The position numbers and the translations under genes are program-made. A DNA stretch of 64,000 bases from Triatoma infestans (Eukaryota > Arthropoda > Insecta > Hemiptera > Reduviidae). This document shows, piece after piece, positions 11,035-20,504 of this stretch; positions within the stretch are counted from its first letter, which is position 1, and each line of letters opens with the position of its first letter. The notes under the pieces were generated by a model. The model did no database searches, was not told the DNA's origin, and was given only the letters and a program-made list of their open reading frames with translations. The stretch is taken from NCBI GenBank assembly GCA_011037195.1, contig JAAEAF010003419.1, forward strand, positions 18,517 to 82,516, read 5' to 3'.

Positions 11035-12000
11035 GGATGACAACCTTACGAGGCTAACGGAGCCGGGTAACTGCATTATTCGCTGTTATTCAGATGGCTT
11101 TAGGCAGGAGGGGACTGGCCTGTCAGTAGGCGGGAGCATGGTTGCAGGAGTTGGATAGAGGGAGTTCGGTGGCCTTGGATGGTTTGGCTACTGACTTCCA
11201 GACCGAGGTGGTGGGCATTATTGAATGCCCGGGCATTATTGGTGGCAGGGAGAGATCAAAGAGGTGCGGATTTTTTCTGGCCGCACTGAGGGCTTTGAGC
11301 AAGCCATGGTGGAGTTCGAAACTAGTGGGAATGTAGGAGAAGGCTTAAAGTTTGGCTCGGAGGGTAAGGTGCGTCTCTATTGGATCCCCGGACATCGGAA
11401 TATAGGGAATGAGAGGGCGGATCAGTTGGCTAGGGAGGATCATCATTCACCATTTTTTGGTCCTGAACCACAAAAGAAGTCACAAAAAGTTTTCGTGACA
11501 AACAGATTAGACTTTGGGAGATGAGAGTCTTGGAGAAATGCTGGAGAGACACGCAGGGGTGGCTCCAAGCTAAAAGAGGAATTAAGCAGGGAGTTTCGGA
11601 GTATCTTCTGTCCCTTAATAGGACAGGTTTGAGGACCTTGGTGGGGGTAGTGATTGGACACACTTGGGTGTCTAGTCACTTGTTTAACATAGGAAGGACG
11701 TCTAGTCCCTTTGTCAGAATTGCGACGACGGAGCCAGAGAAACGGTGTACCCACTATTTATGTCAGTGTCCCCGTTTCGCTGGTACTAGGTTTCGCGTAT
11801 TTGGGAGTGCACCACTGTCGCAGGATTGCCTGGGCGGGTTGGAGTTTAAGGATATCTTGGGATATTGTAGACTGACCGGTAAGCTACCAGGGGAGATTAA
11901 CTAAGGGAATGATGTGGGGGGCCATCGGGGGGGGGATAAAAGCCACATAGGCTTAGGTCCCACGCCATTAGGCACCCGGCATAATAATAAATAATAATAT
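11035..12000 (+). pseudogene. decayed I-like LINE, RNase H to 3' end
   Basis: Frameshifted RNase H remains are readable: CYSDGFRQEGTGLS (first Asp), then LYWIPGHRNIGNERADQLAR (last catalytic Asp and the conserved His). From about 11521 a second frame gives LNRTGLRTLVGVVIGH and the C-terminal region with a degenerated Cys/His motif (HYLCQCPRF). The copy ends with an irregular TAATAATAAATAATAAT tail, again I-clade-like. It is a different lineage from the 8.3-kb copy, judged by dissimilar residues throughout. Several frameshifts mean it is inactive. Confidence 0.7.
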
Positions 12001-12067
12001 CTGGATTGTTGGCTTATCGACCAGAAAGTTTCCAGGGTAATAAACACAAAATAATTTAGGTTTTTTT

Positions 12068-12150
12068 TTTTTTTCTCATTTAAAACCCGACGTTTCGGCA
12101 AACATTGTTTACCATATTCAAGGGCTCTCTTAAAGTAAGAAAAGTATGGA
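12068..12150 (-). mobile_element. hammerhead-like repeat family 4, single arm
   Basis: On the minus strand it reads CCTTGAATAT, a stem of GGTAAAC and GTTTGCC around AAT, then GAAACGTCGGG. This is the same hairpin-then-GAAACG layout as families 1-3, with different surrounding sequence. Single arm; no target duplication found. Confidence 0.45.
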
Positions 12151-12199
12151 AAACTTATTACAATATTTTCCTTTGTGTAAATAGTAAGTAAGTAAGTAT

Positions 12200-12603
12200 T
12201 GTAACGTTTTTCCAATTATCTACTGCAACTAGTTGCTAAGTGAGTTCGGTTTACATGAAACACACAAAACTTCTAACAACACCAATTAATTGTTCAACAC
12301 AATAAATTACAAAATAAAACACAAGGTATAAACCAACAAAAGTTCTCTCAGTTTACTTTTTCTTCACTTTTAACAAGCGCGCACTCCATTTGTAAATAGA
12401 CTGACTCACTTGAGCTGTTCTTCTCCTATTTATACCATTGGAGAAGGTCCCTGGAAGGTTCTAGATTCTTCTAGATCACGGTAGTCCGTGGGAGATCGCT
12501 GTAGAAGAATCCAGAAGAGCCCCGCTAGTACTTCCCAGCGGCCACCTCGTGAAACTTAAGGTGCCTGCTTCTTCCCCTAGATGGCACTAATGGCTGCGTT
12601 ACA
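12200..12603 (-). mobile_element. probable solo LTR with heat-shock-type promoter
   Basis: The 404-bp segment begins TGTAACG and ends CGTTACA, a perfect 7-bp terminal inverted repeat of the TG...CA form typical of LTRs. On the minus strand it contains a promoter in the correct order (described in the separate entry). No internal retrotransposon region flanks it. The 4-5 bp flanks (GTAT and AGAT) do not match, so either the target duplication has decayed or this is another kind of promoter-bearing element. Confidence 0.55.
12399..12476 (-). promoter_or_regulatory. HSE + TATA + initiator promoter
   Basis: Reading the minus strand, 12476-12453 gives alternating pentamers GAAGA-ATCTA-GAACC-TTCCA, a heat-shock-factor site of four units with one mismatched base. 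A TATA box (TATAAATAG) follows at 12434-12426, and an arthropod-type initiator TCAGTC at 12404-12399, with its A about 32 bp from the start of the TATA box. A second, weaker HSE-like run lies further upstream (about 12516-12497). The spacing matches a functional RNA polymerase II core promoter. Heat inducibility is inferred from the motifs only. Confidence 0.55.
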
Positions 12604-12699
12604 AGATATTAAATTCATAACTTTACGATACACTTTAAACTTCCTTACACTATCTAAGCAAATAAATAACACATTTTTCTATTTGTAATATTTTTCTTC

Positions 12700-12880
12700 A
12701 AATTCCTTTTAGAAATACACGTTTTGAGGTCCCCTGAATATGAAAAAAATCAAAAGAAATCTCGAACTTGATATGACGCCTAGTTAGTTACTAACATCGC
12801 ATCTGAAACGAAGGTTTCGGGTAAAATCCATCAATCGGAAGTGCGATTTTAATAAATAATTTTATCACTTTTATTTGTAA
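12700..12880 (-). mobile_element. diverged Helentron/HINE-like fragment
   Basis: Recognisable by TTTTGAGGTCCCCTGAATA, a TATGACGCCTAGTTAG segment and AATCGGAAGTGCGATTTTAA. Strongly decayed, similar to the older subfamily at 45650-47880. Confidence 0.5.
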
Positions 12881-13167
12881 CATTAAAAAAAAAAAAAAAA
12901 TTATTTTAGATATAAAGAAATTTGGTGAGGATTGGTCAAGAAAAAAAAAAACATTCAATTATGCCAACATTTCGACAAAGTTTCCTGCCTTTATCAAGGC
13001 TTTAATATATATAGATAGTCATGAAGATATGGAGCGAGAATTTTCTGTAAACGATTAAACAAGAACTAGTAATTTTTTAATTTTTTTTTTTTTTTTTTTT
13101 TTACGTTTGTGTAGTGTAATAAGTAGTGTATGTTTAAAAATTCTTTCTACACATCTTCACGAGTATT

Positions 13168-14455
13168 TATACGAGGCATGTCCAGTAAGTAAGTGTACTG
13201 AATTTTTGTAGGTTACAAAAATTTTTATTTGAACAAAAAAATTACCTGGTTACATTAGTACATATGTAAGCTATTTTTCGACATAGTCACCATTCCTCTC
13301 AATGCAGGTGGTGAACCGGGGTATTAATTTTTTGATGCCTTCCTCGAAGTAGTTTCCCGCCAACCCCTTTGTCCACTTCTGCACCCCCCTTCACCTCCTC
13401 GTCGGTTGAAAACCTTTTTCCACCCATGTGCAGCTTCAGGGAGGTAAAGAGATAGTAATCTGAAGGTGCTAGGTCAGGGGAATGCGCGGGATGGTTCAGG
13501 ACATCCCATTTAAACGAGGCAAGCAGTTCCTTCGTGGCGTTGGCCGTGTGTGGTCTGGCATTGTCGTGCAGCAGGCAGACTCCCTTTGTCAGCATGCCTC
13601 TCCTTTTGTTCTGAATCGCCCTCCGCAATTTTTTTAGGGTCTCACAGTATCTTGCAGAGTTGATGGTCTCCCCTTGAGGCATATATTCAATTAAAATTAT
13701 GCCTTGACAGTCCCAAAACACGGATGCCATGATTTTTCTTGGCTGAAATTGTGGTTTTGAACTTTTTGGCGGAGGGTGAAGAGGTGTGACGCCACTGTTG
13801 AGACTGCCTTTTGGTTTCAGGTGTGTAGTGTGCAACCCAAGTTTCATCTCCAGTAATGATGGAGCGGAGAAATTCATCTCCATGGAGTTTGTAGCGTCTC
13901 AAAAACTCTTGCCCGGCCTCCACTCGATTCAACTTGTGTTGGTCTGTCAGCTGTTTTGGGACCCACCTCGCGGACAGTTTCCGATATCCGAGGGTGATGA
14001 TTTCGTGTAGCAGAGATCTGGACATTTGCGGAAACATCGCAGAAAGTTCATCCACAGTCAATCTGCGATCGTGACGGAGCGCATTTTCGATTTTTTCCAC
14101 AATTTCGTCCGTCACAATTGAAGATCTTCCGCTCCTCTGATCATCATGCACAGACGTACGATCGTTTTTAAACTCGCGACACCACTTGAACACACTCGTA
14201 TGATTCATAGCTTTATCACCATATGCAGTTTTTACCTCATTATAAACCTCAACCGGAGTTTTTCCCTTCCAAACGAGATAACGGATGACGCCGCATATTT
14301 CACACTTGGCGGAAGATTGGATTGACATTTTTCACGAACCGTATTGTCGCGTCGACAGTTCTCAACGTACTGACCTCGAACCGGTCTCGTTGCGGAGGGG
14401 AGGAATCAGGCTGTGAGAGCCTCAGTACACTTACTTTCTGGACATGCCTCGTATA
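13168..14455 (-). mobile_element. mariner-family DNA transposon
   Basis: It is about 1.29 kb, the usual mariner length. Terminal inverted repeats of about 34 bp (13168-13201 and 14422-14455) begin TATACGAGGCATGTCCAG and differ at one position (GTAAGTAAG versus GAAAGTAAG). Flanking TA is consistent with TA target duplication. The transposase gene fills the interior on the minus strand. TIRs are nearly intact, but the gene is broken, so the copy is non-autonomous now, though in principle mobilisable in trans. Confidence 0.9.
13271..14328 (-). pseudogene. mariner transposase, frameshifted
   Basis: Cut-and-paste transposase of the D,D34D class. The first frame starts at the Met at 14328 (MSIQSSAKCEICGVIRYLVW), about 95 bp inside the TIR, and carries the N-terminal helix-turn-helix DNA-binding region, the linker and the first catalytic Asp in IITGDETWVAHY. 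Near 13740 the reading shifts; the second frame carries the second Asp in LLHDNARPHTA and the third in HSPDLAPSDYYLF, exactly 34 residues apart. A further shift at about 13365-13385 is needed to reach the usual C-terminal end, which stops at 13271-13273. The total is about 352 codons, close to the family's ~345. All three catalytic Asp residues survive, so the inactivation is by at least two indels rather than by loss of the active site. Confidence 0.9.
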
Positions 14456-15134
14456 TTAAAGGCCTTATAAAGACAAGAAACTCTGTCGAAACGTTGACAT
14501 AATTGAATGTTTTTTTTTTTCTAAACCGATCCTCCGATCCTCATCAAATTTCTTCATAATATAATTATTCATCAACAGTCAACAAATACTTTTATATTTT
14601 AGATAATTTTGACGAATAATTTTGTGGAATTAAATTTCAAATATACATATGGAGTTTGTTCTATGTTAGTGGCGCGCCCTTCACTTTCCTACCTCCTTGG
14701 GTTGGTAGGTATGATATTTGTCCCCCACCATCTGCCCATTTATGTCAGAATAAATGAGCAAAATTTAAAGTTTATCAAAAATTTGTCATTTTATAACTAA
14801 CTAGCTATTGCCCACGACTTGTTCCGCGTAAAATTCATACTAAGCTTTCTAGATGTTTCTAGATTATTATTAAGAATTTATATACGTGTTAAACCATTAA
14901 TTTTGCTATCTTTCACTTGCATGTTATATTATGTTTTTCCAGAAGCCTATATTGATCTGACCAGAAGAACTTACAATCTTTCACTAGTAAGTAGTTTGTG
15001 TGGCTTCTGGGAAAGTTCTGGTGAACAACGAAACCGAAACCAATCCCTAACAAGATATAAATGTTGTTAAGGATCTTATTCCTGTCTTGAGAGCGCAAAA
15101 TTACCCCAGCAAAGGTCCGTCACGCAAAATATCT

Positions 15135-15640
15135 TCTTTTTTTTTTTTTTCCGTTCTGAGGTCTCCTGAGACCAAAAAAGTGGTTTTTAGAAAATGTGCG
15201 TGTGTGTAATAGCTCAAAAAACGAAAAAACGTAGAAAGATGAAACTTGATATTCCGTTTAGGTATCACCATGGGATCTGACACTACGTTATATGTGAAAA
15301 TTCCTCAACCGGAAATACCACTTTACTAGTTAGTTATTTTACTTTTTTGCGATTTTCTCAAAAAATGGCTCAAACGATTTTCTTGAAACTTAGTACATCA
15401 ACTACACATACTAACAGCTACAACTTTTATTTAGAACATTTCTCTGGGAAAATTCATATTTTAATTAAGGGTACTTTTTAGGGGGAGGGTGGGGTTACGG
15501 TTTCTTCTAAAGTGCTATTTCAGTTTATTAGACAATTCAGTCATCTAAATTATGTTAATTAGAATTAAATATGTTGTTGAGATTCCGAGTTTCATGAAAA
15601 TTAATACATCGAAAGTATGTTTTAACGGATTTTTTTTTTT
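15135..15640 (-). mobile_element. Helentron/HINE-like repeat, partial copy F
   Basis: It starts inside the family (CCGTTCTGAGGTCTCCTGAG), keeps the GTGTGTGT tract and one module with AACCGGAAATACC, and breaks off in the second module. The hairpin end is missing, replaced by poly-T. Confidence 0.65.
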
Positions 15641-15680
15641 TTAAGTATTAGTGATTTTTTTCCTTAAAAAAATAATAAAA

Positions 15681-17295
15681 CTGGTGTGAAACACTCACAC
15701 AACTTTCTCTTACTCCAGTGCTCAAAATTATAATTGACAAATTTTATAGTTTGTGTACCAAATTTAATGAAATTCGTCGAAAACTGAAAAAAAAAACTGT
15801 TCAGTAAAAGTGCACTTCCGGTTTATTAATTTTCTTCAAACTCAGAATTTTGGTCCTCTATTAATTTTTAATTAATTTTGTTTGGATGATAGAATTGTAA
15901 AATCAACTATGATACCAATTTAGAGAAAAACATAACCCCACCCCTACCCTAGAATGAATGAATAAATGGTCATAAATGAATTTTTCAGGGAAATCTTTTA
16001 AATAAAAGTTGTAGATCTTTGTATGTTTAGTTTATATTATTATTTAATTATTGCTTTTGGGATACATAGATCCATAGCAAGGGTGGGTTTGACAAAATTA
16101 CATATTACACAAATAATCTTCTCAACTCAATATAGAACTGGCGATAAAACAATAAATATAAGAAGAAAAAAAAAAACACAATTGTAAATAGTAAATAATG
16201 TGCCTACTTATAAATTAAAATAGCTAACCGCTTACTAAATAAATAAAACTAAAAATAAAAAGAACAAAATAAACAAACTAAACATAATAAACATTATGAG
16301 TTGAACGTGACCTACAAATTTTATCAATATTCTTTTTTATTATTATTATTATTCTAAATATTATAATAAAATAATTATGGAATTAATACTATTTAACATA
16401 AATCATCCAATTAGTTTTCTAAAAGCAAGACTTTTAGTAACAAATACGAGAATGTTATTTAATTTAATTTAGCGCACTTCCGGTTTACTAATTTCCTTGA
16501 AACTCAGAATTTTGCTCCTCTATTTATTTCTAATTAATTTTGTTTGGATGATAGAATTGTATATTCAACTATGATAGCACTTTAGAGAAAAACATAACCT
16601 CACCCCTCCCCTAAAAGTGCTCTTAAATGAATTTTTCCAGGGAAATGTTTGAAATAAAAGTTGTAGATCTTTGTATGTGTAGTTTATATAAAAAGTTTCA
16701 AGAAAATCGACGAAGCCATTTTTAAGAAAATCGCGAAAAAATGAAATAATATTATTTTGTAAAGTGGTAAAGTAAACGCACTTCCGGTTATCCGATATTT
16801 TTCAAACTCGGAATTTCAACAACATATTCAATTCTAATTAACATTATTAAGATGAGAGAATTGTTTAATAAAATGAAATAGCACTTTAGAAGTAGCCCTT
16901 AACCCAACCACTCCCCCAAAAGTACCCTTAAATGAATTTTCCCAGTGAAATGTTTTAAATAAATGTTGAAGCTCATTGTATGTATAGTTGATGTAACTAG
17001 TTTTAACAAAATCGTTGGAGCCATTTTTTTTTTAAATCGCAAAAAATTAAAAAAAAAAAAAAAAAAAAACTATTAAAGTGGTACTTTCTGGTTGAGGAAT
17101 TTTGACACATAACGTACGTTTTTTTCGTTTTTTGAGCTATATTGTTCCCATACATACATACATACACACAGAAACCATTTTCTTAAAACAACTTTTTGGG
17201 ACTCAGGGGACCTTAAAAACGAATATTTCCGGTTGAAAACTCGAAAATTTGACACGATTATAATACTTCCTCTTACTAAGAGTAAAAAAAAGTAA
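15681..17295 (+). mobile_element. Helentron/HINE-like copies G1 and G2 with AT-rich filler
   Basis: G1 (15681-16037) begins CTGGTGTGAAACACTCACAC and contains the subterminal ACTTTCTCTTACTCC and one module. After about 430 bp of unrelated AT-rich sequence (16038-16469), G2 (16470-17295) restarts at GCGCACTTCCGGTTTACTAA, repeating the module already present in G1, and runs to the CTTCCTCTTACTAAGAGTAA hairpin. The repeat of the same module means two copies or an internal duplication, not a simple insertion. Confidence 0.65.
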
Positions 17296-17401
17296 AAAAC
17301 GACGAATTTCATTGAATTTTGTATACTAACTATAAATATTTACGTTCTTTTTTAAAAATAAATGGTGAACAATAGAAGAAAGTTCAATATACATCATTAA
17401 G

Positions 17402-17636
17402 GACGGGAGTAGCCAAGTGGTTAGCGTGCTGGACTCCCACGCAGGGGATCCGGGTTCCAGTCCAGCTTGCTACCCTTAGTTTTTTTTCTTCCTAGGAGCC
17501 TCTATAGCTCACTGTCCAGTGATGGACAGTGTTTTTCGGTAACGAGAAAATACTGTCCGGGGGCCCACAGTGCACTACTGAAAAGGCTTCGGCCGCCAAT
17601 GACCATAGATGTTGTCGCGCTTTAAATGAAAAAACA
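17402..17636 (+). mobile_element. tRNA-derived SINE, copy 1
   Basis: The head is tRNA-like, with an A box TAGCCAAGTGG (17410-17420) and a B box GGTTCCAGTCC (about 17453-17463), which together act as an internal RNA polymerase III promoter. The body (CTCACTGTCCAGTGATGGACA, CACAGTGCACTACTG, GGCTTCGGCCGCCAATGACC) is shared with the copies at 17826, 46493 and 62252. The tail is GTCGCGCTTTAAATG. Not a functional tRNA gene, because the acceptor stem does not close. Confidence 0.8.
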
Positions 17637-17825
17637 AAATATATATATACATTATCAAGTGAAATGGTGACAGCAAAATCTAATGTAGTTTCCCCCTCCA
17701 TTCCAGCACACTATAAAAAATGTCTAAAGACATTGACGTATTTCATTAAACTTGTTATAAGAACTATATGTTAGAAAATTAAGCATCAGTTAAGCACAAA
17801 ATATTTTTTTTTTTTTTTTTAATTT

Positions 17826-18050
17826 AAGGCGCATCAACATCTATGGTCATTGGCGCCTGGAGCCTTCTCTAGTGCATTGCCAGCCTCTGGACAGTGTTCT
17901 CTCGTTACAGACAACACTGTCCATCACCGAGCAGTGAGCTGTAGAGAATCCTAAGAAGAAAAAAAATCTAAGGGTAGCACAGCTGGACTCGAACCCGGGT
18001 CCTCCGCGTGGGAGTCCAGTACGCTAACCACTTAGCTATTCCCTTCCTGT
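17826..18050 (-). mobile_element. tRNA-derived SINE, copy 2
   Basis: This is the reverse-complement copy of the SINE, about 190 bp from copy 1 and in the opposite orientation. The B box reads GGTTCGAGTCC on the minus strand, a perfect match to the consensus, and the A box lies near 18040-18030. A short scrap of the head, AGTCCAGTACGCTAACCACT, recurs at about 18546-18565. Confidence 0.8.
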
Positions 18051-18059
18051 TTTCATAAA

Positions 18060-18860
18060 TATTGCCCATTATTTATCTAATAAATATAATAACCATGAAA
18101 ATAAGCATTTAAATATTTTCACATTGTATTCTCTATAATTATATTAATTATTGAGCTATTATATTATCTACGAAATATTATTAATGCTATTAGTGATTGT
18201 TTATAATTCTATTTACTTAATTTAATAAATTCTAACGACAATATATTAAACGAAAATTCTTTCCATTATAAAAGTTGCAGCCTTAATTATATTGTTATCA
18301 AAATTTAATTCTTTTATTTTTATTTTTATTGTTTTAACTTTTAATTTCTATTATTTAATTTCAACCCAAAATATTTTTCTTCTACTATTTATTTTTTTAT
18401 TAATTATTTTTGTTTTAAAATTAAAAGAATAGCAAGGTGCAAGATGTTATAAAATGCCTGATATTAATTATTTACAAACTTTTTAATCCTAATCTAATAA
18501 TATGTTAGAGAACAATATAAACAGTGATAAAATTTATTAATAATAGTCCAGTACGCTAACCACTATTCCCTTCCCTAAAGCACAAAATATACAATTATGT
18601 ATTTTCATATAATTATACAATAATTAATTCTTCCATTTTCACTACCCTTAACACAATTACATTTATTATTCATATGATCATTTTTACAATTTTTGTTTTT
18701 GGAGAACTGCTAGAAAAAAGCCTTTGATATGCGGAAAAAAATCGCATGAAGAATCTATTGGGATAGTGTTAAATATTTTCGTATGAGTCTAATTTCAATG
18801 TTTATGTCTCAGAAGGATGGCGATATGTTTGCAGGCGGAAGAGAAATAGTTCCATTCCAA
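18060..18860. other. AT-rich region, no gene recognised
   Basis: Strongly AT-rich with no ORF of note. Only the SINE-head scrap near 18546 is recognisable. Confidence 0.4.
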
Positions 18861-18872
18861 AAATATAATCCC

Positions 18873-19027
18873 CCAAAGCGGGAGAATAGTGGTTATGGTT
18901 TGGGGATGTGACCAAAGCGGGAGCATGGTGGTTATGGTTTGGAGATGTACCAAAGCGGTTGCATGGTGGTTATGGTTGGGATATATACCAAAGCGGGAGC
19001 ATGGTAGTTATGGGTTTGGGGATGTAG
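18873..19027 (+). repeat. minisatellite, four 38-39 bp units
   Basis: Four tandem units start at 18873, 18912, 18950 and 18988, each CCAAAGCGGGAGCATGGTGG then TTATGGTTTGGGGATGTA with a few substitutions. The array lies immediately before the family 1 inverted-pair element. No coding potential is evident. Confidence 0.85.
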
Positions 19028-19069
19028 AAAATACTATATTCTGTACATAGATAAATATTATGTTAAATA

Positions 19070-19320
19070 GTTGTTGTGGTGGTTGGCTCCGAAGAGCTGG
19101 AAAGCATCAGAGACATTTTCCGTGATAGCCTGCTTCATTTTGTGGTCATCGACCGGTTTCGGGCGTTCGCCCATCATCAGGATGTTTTTGTTGAACAGTG
19201 TAATAACATAGACTTTTCTGTTTGCTTTCACTGTTCAACAAAAACATCCTGATATGGGCGAACGCCTGAAACCGGTCGATGACCACAAAATGAAGCAGGC
19301 TATCATGGAAAATAACTCTG
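19070..19320. mobile_element. hammerhead-like family 1, inverted pair with 13-bp TSD
   Basis: Two arms in inverted orientation meet near 19200. Each arm carries GAGCTGG/CATCAGAGACATTTTCC outer sequence, TTTTGTGGTCATCGACCGG and the core. The left-arm core (minus strand, about 19183-19155) is CTGATGA, T, GGGCGAACGCCC, GAAAC. The insertion is flanked by a perfect 13-bp direct repeat ATTATGTTAAATA (19057-19069 and 19321-19333). The TSD length suggests target-primed reverse transcription rather than a DNA transposase. Confidence 0.75.
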
Positions 19321-19524
19321 ATTATGTTAAATAACTATTTTAATTCAGTTATATACGGGTAATCAAGGCTTGGCTGAGGTGATACAGCCTGCTGTCTCAT
19401 GAGTTCACATAAAGCTCGGTGTATAGCTATGTGCTATGTCGAGTAAGTAAAAATGTTGACTTCTATAGTGGCTTTATACTTCTGGCAAGGCTGATGGGAA
19501 AAGTTTTCAGGGTGACGTAAGTTC

Positions 19525-19615
19525 CGCAGAGATATTTTCCATGACAGCCTGCTTCTTTATGTGGTCATCGACCAGTTTCAGGCGTTCACCCATCATCAGA
19601 ATGTTTTTGACAAAC
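19525..19615 (-). mobile_element. hammerhead-like family 1, single arm
   Basis: Matches the left arm of 19070-19320: GAGATATTTTCCATGACAGC, GTGGTCATCGACCAGTTTCA, GGCGTTCACCCATCATCAGA. The stem and CTGATGA are largely retained, with changes. Confidence 0.65.
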
Positions 19616-20024
19616 ATACATCTCTGATATAGGTGTAGTAATTTGTTGGCAGAAATATCTGTAAATAAACACTTAATTTTTTTCATTGTTTATTAGTTAC
19701 TTAGCAATAGACCATAGGACTTATTTTCAAGTTTTTGAGTGTTACTTTGGAATTATCTAGTAATTAATTATCGTACATAGTTAGCTTAAGAAGTATTTGT
19801 TTAGTCCGTAATTATAGATCTCTAATGGTAGAGCTTGCAAATAATTAATTGAGTTTGTTTGTATCAAGTTGGAGGAGTGTTATCTATCCCTATTTCCATA
19901 TATAGGGCCGGATATTTGGTTTGATCTCACTTTCCTACTCAATACTAATTATATACCCAACCCATTATTGTATTTTATTAATTATGATTTCAGCGTTATT
20001 TACACTGTTTTCACTGATTTCTCA

Positions 20025-20158
20025 CACTGTTTTCACTGAACATCCTAATGTTCGGGTGAACGCCCAAAACCCGGTCCGATGGCCACGAAAAGAAGCAGTC
20101 TATCATAGGAAAATATCTCTGATGCTTTCCAGCTCTGCCGGACCCAACACAGCTAATT
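20025..20158 (+). mobile_element. hammerhead-like family 1, decayed single arm
   Basis: Right-arm orientation (CATCCTAATGTTCGGGTGAA, CGCCCAAAACCCGGTCCGAT, TGATGCTTTCCAGCTCTGCC). The core is mutated at several conserved positions. Confidence 0.6.
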
Positions 20159-20504
20159 AGCTAGCAAATAATAAATACTTTTAAACTGATTACTGCGTTG
20201 CCAATACATTATTGGCATTATATGCTATTTGGCTAATTGACGTTTATTATCGTTGAATTTATTTCAAAAAGTTGAAATACTAAAATTCCTGATTTGCTGT
20301 TATAATTCCCTCCTTTCATCGCTAAAGTTATATAATTACTAGTTCATTATCCCACTTAATTTCCTAACACCTCCACAACCAATAAAACACGATATTGGAT
20401 ACGTTAATAAGTTTTCCCAACAACGGCCACAAACTCTATTATAAAATACATAATGTATTTCATCTATCATCATTTACAATTTATTTATTATATATTATTT
20501 TCTC

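Larger units (their letters stand above)
12905..14565. mobile_element. family 3 inverted pair with a nested mariner
   Basis: The left arm (from about 12905, AAATTTGGTGAGGATTGGTC, ACATTCAATTATGCCAACAT) is the reverse complement of the right arm ending near 14560 (ACATAATTGAATG, GATCCTCATCAAATTTC). The right arm's own sequence is split: 13050-13167 continues at 14456, as shown by comparison with the uninterrupted copy at 4420-4745. The mariner at 13168-14455 fills the gap. The element is therefore older than the mariner. Confidence 0.65.

Noticed and set aside
17402..17480. Functional tRNA gene
   Set aside because: A and B boxes are present, but the acceptor stem does not close, the anticodon arm is irregular and a SINE body follows directly; four such copies exist.
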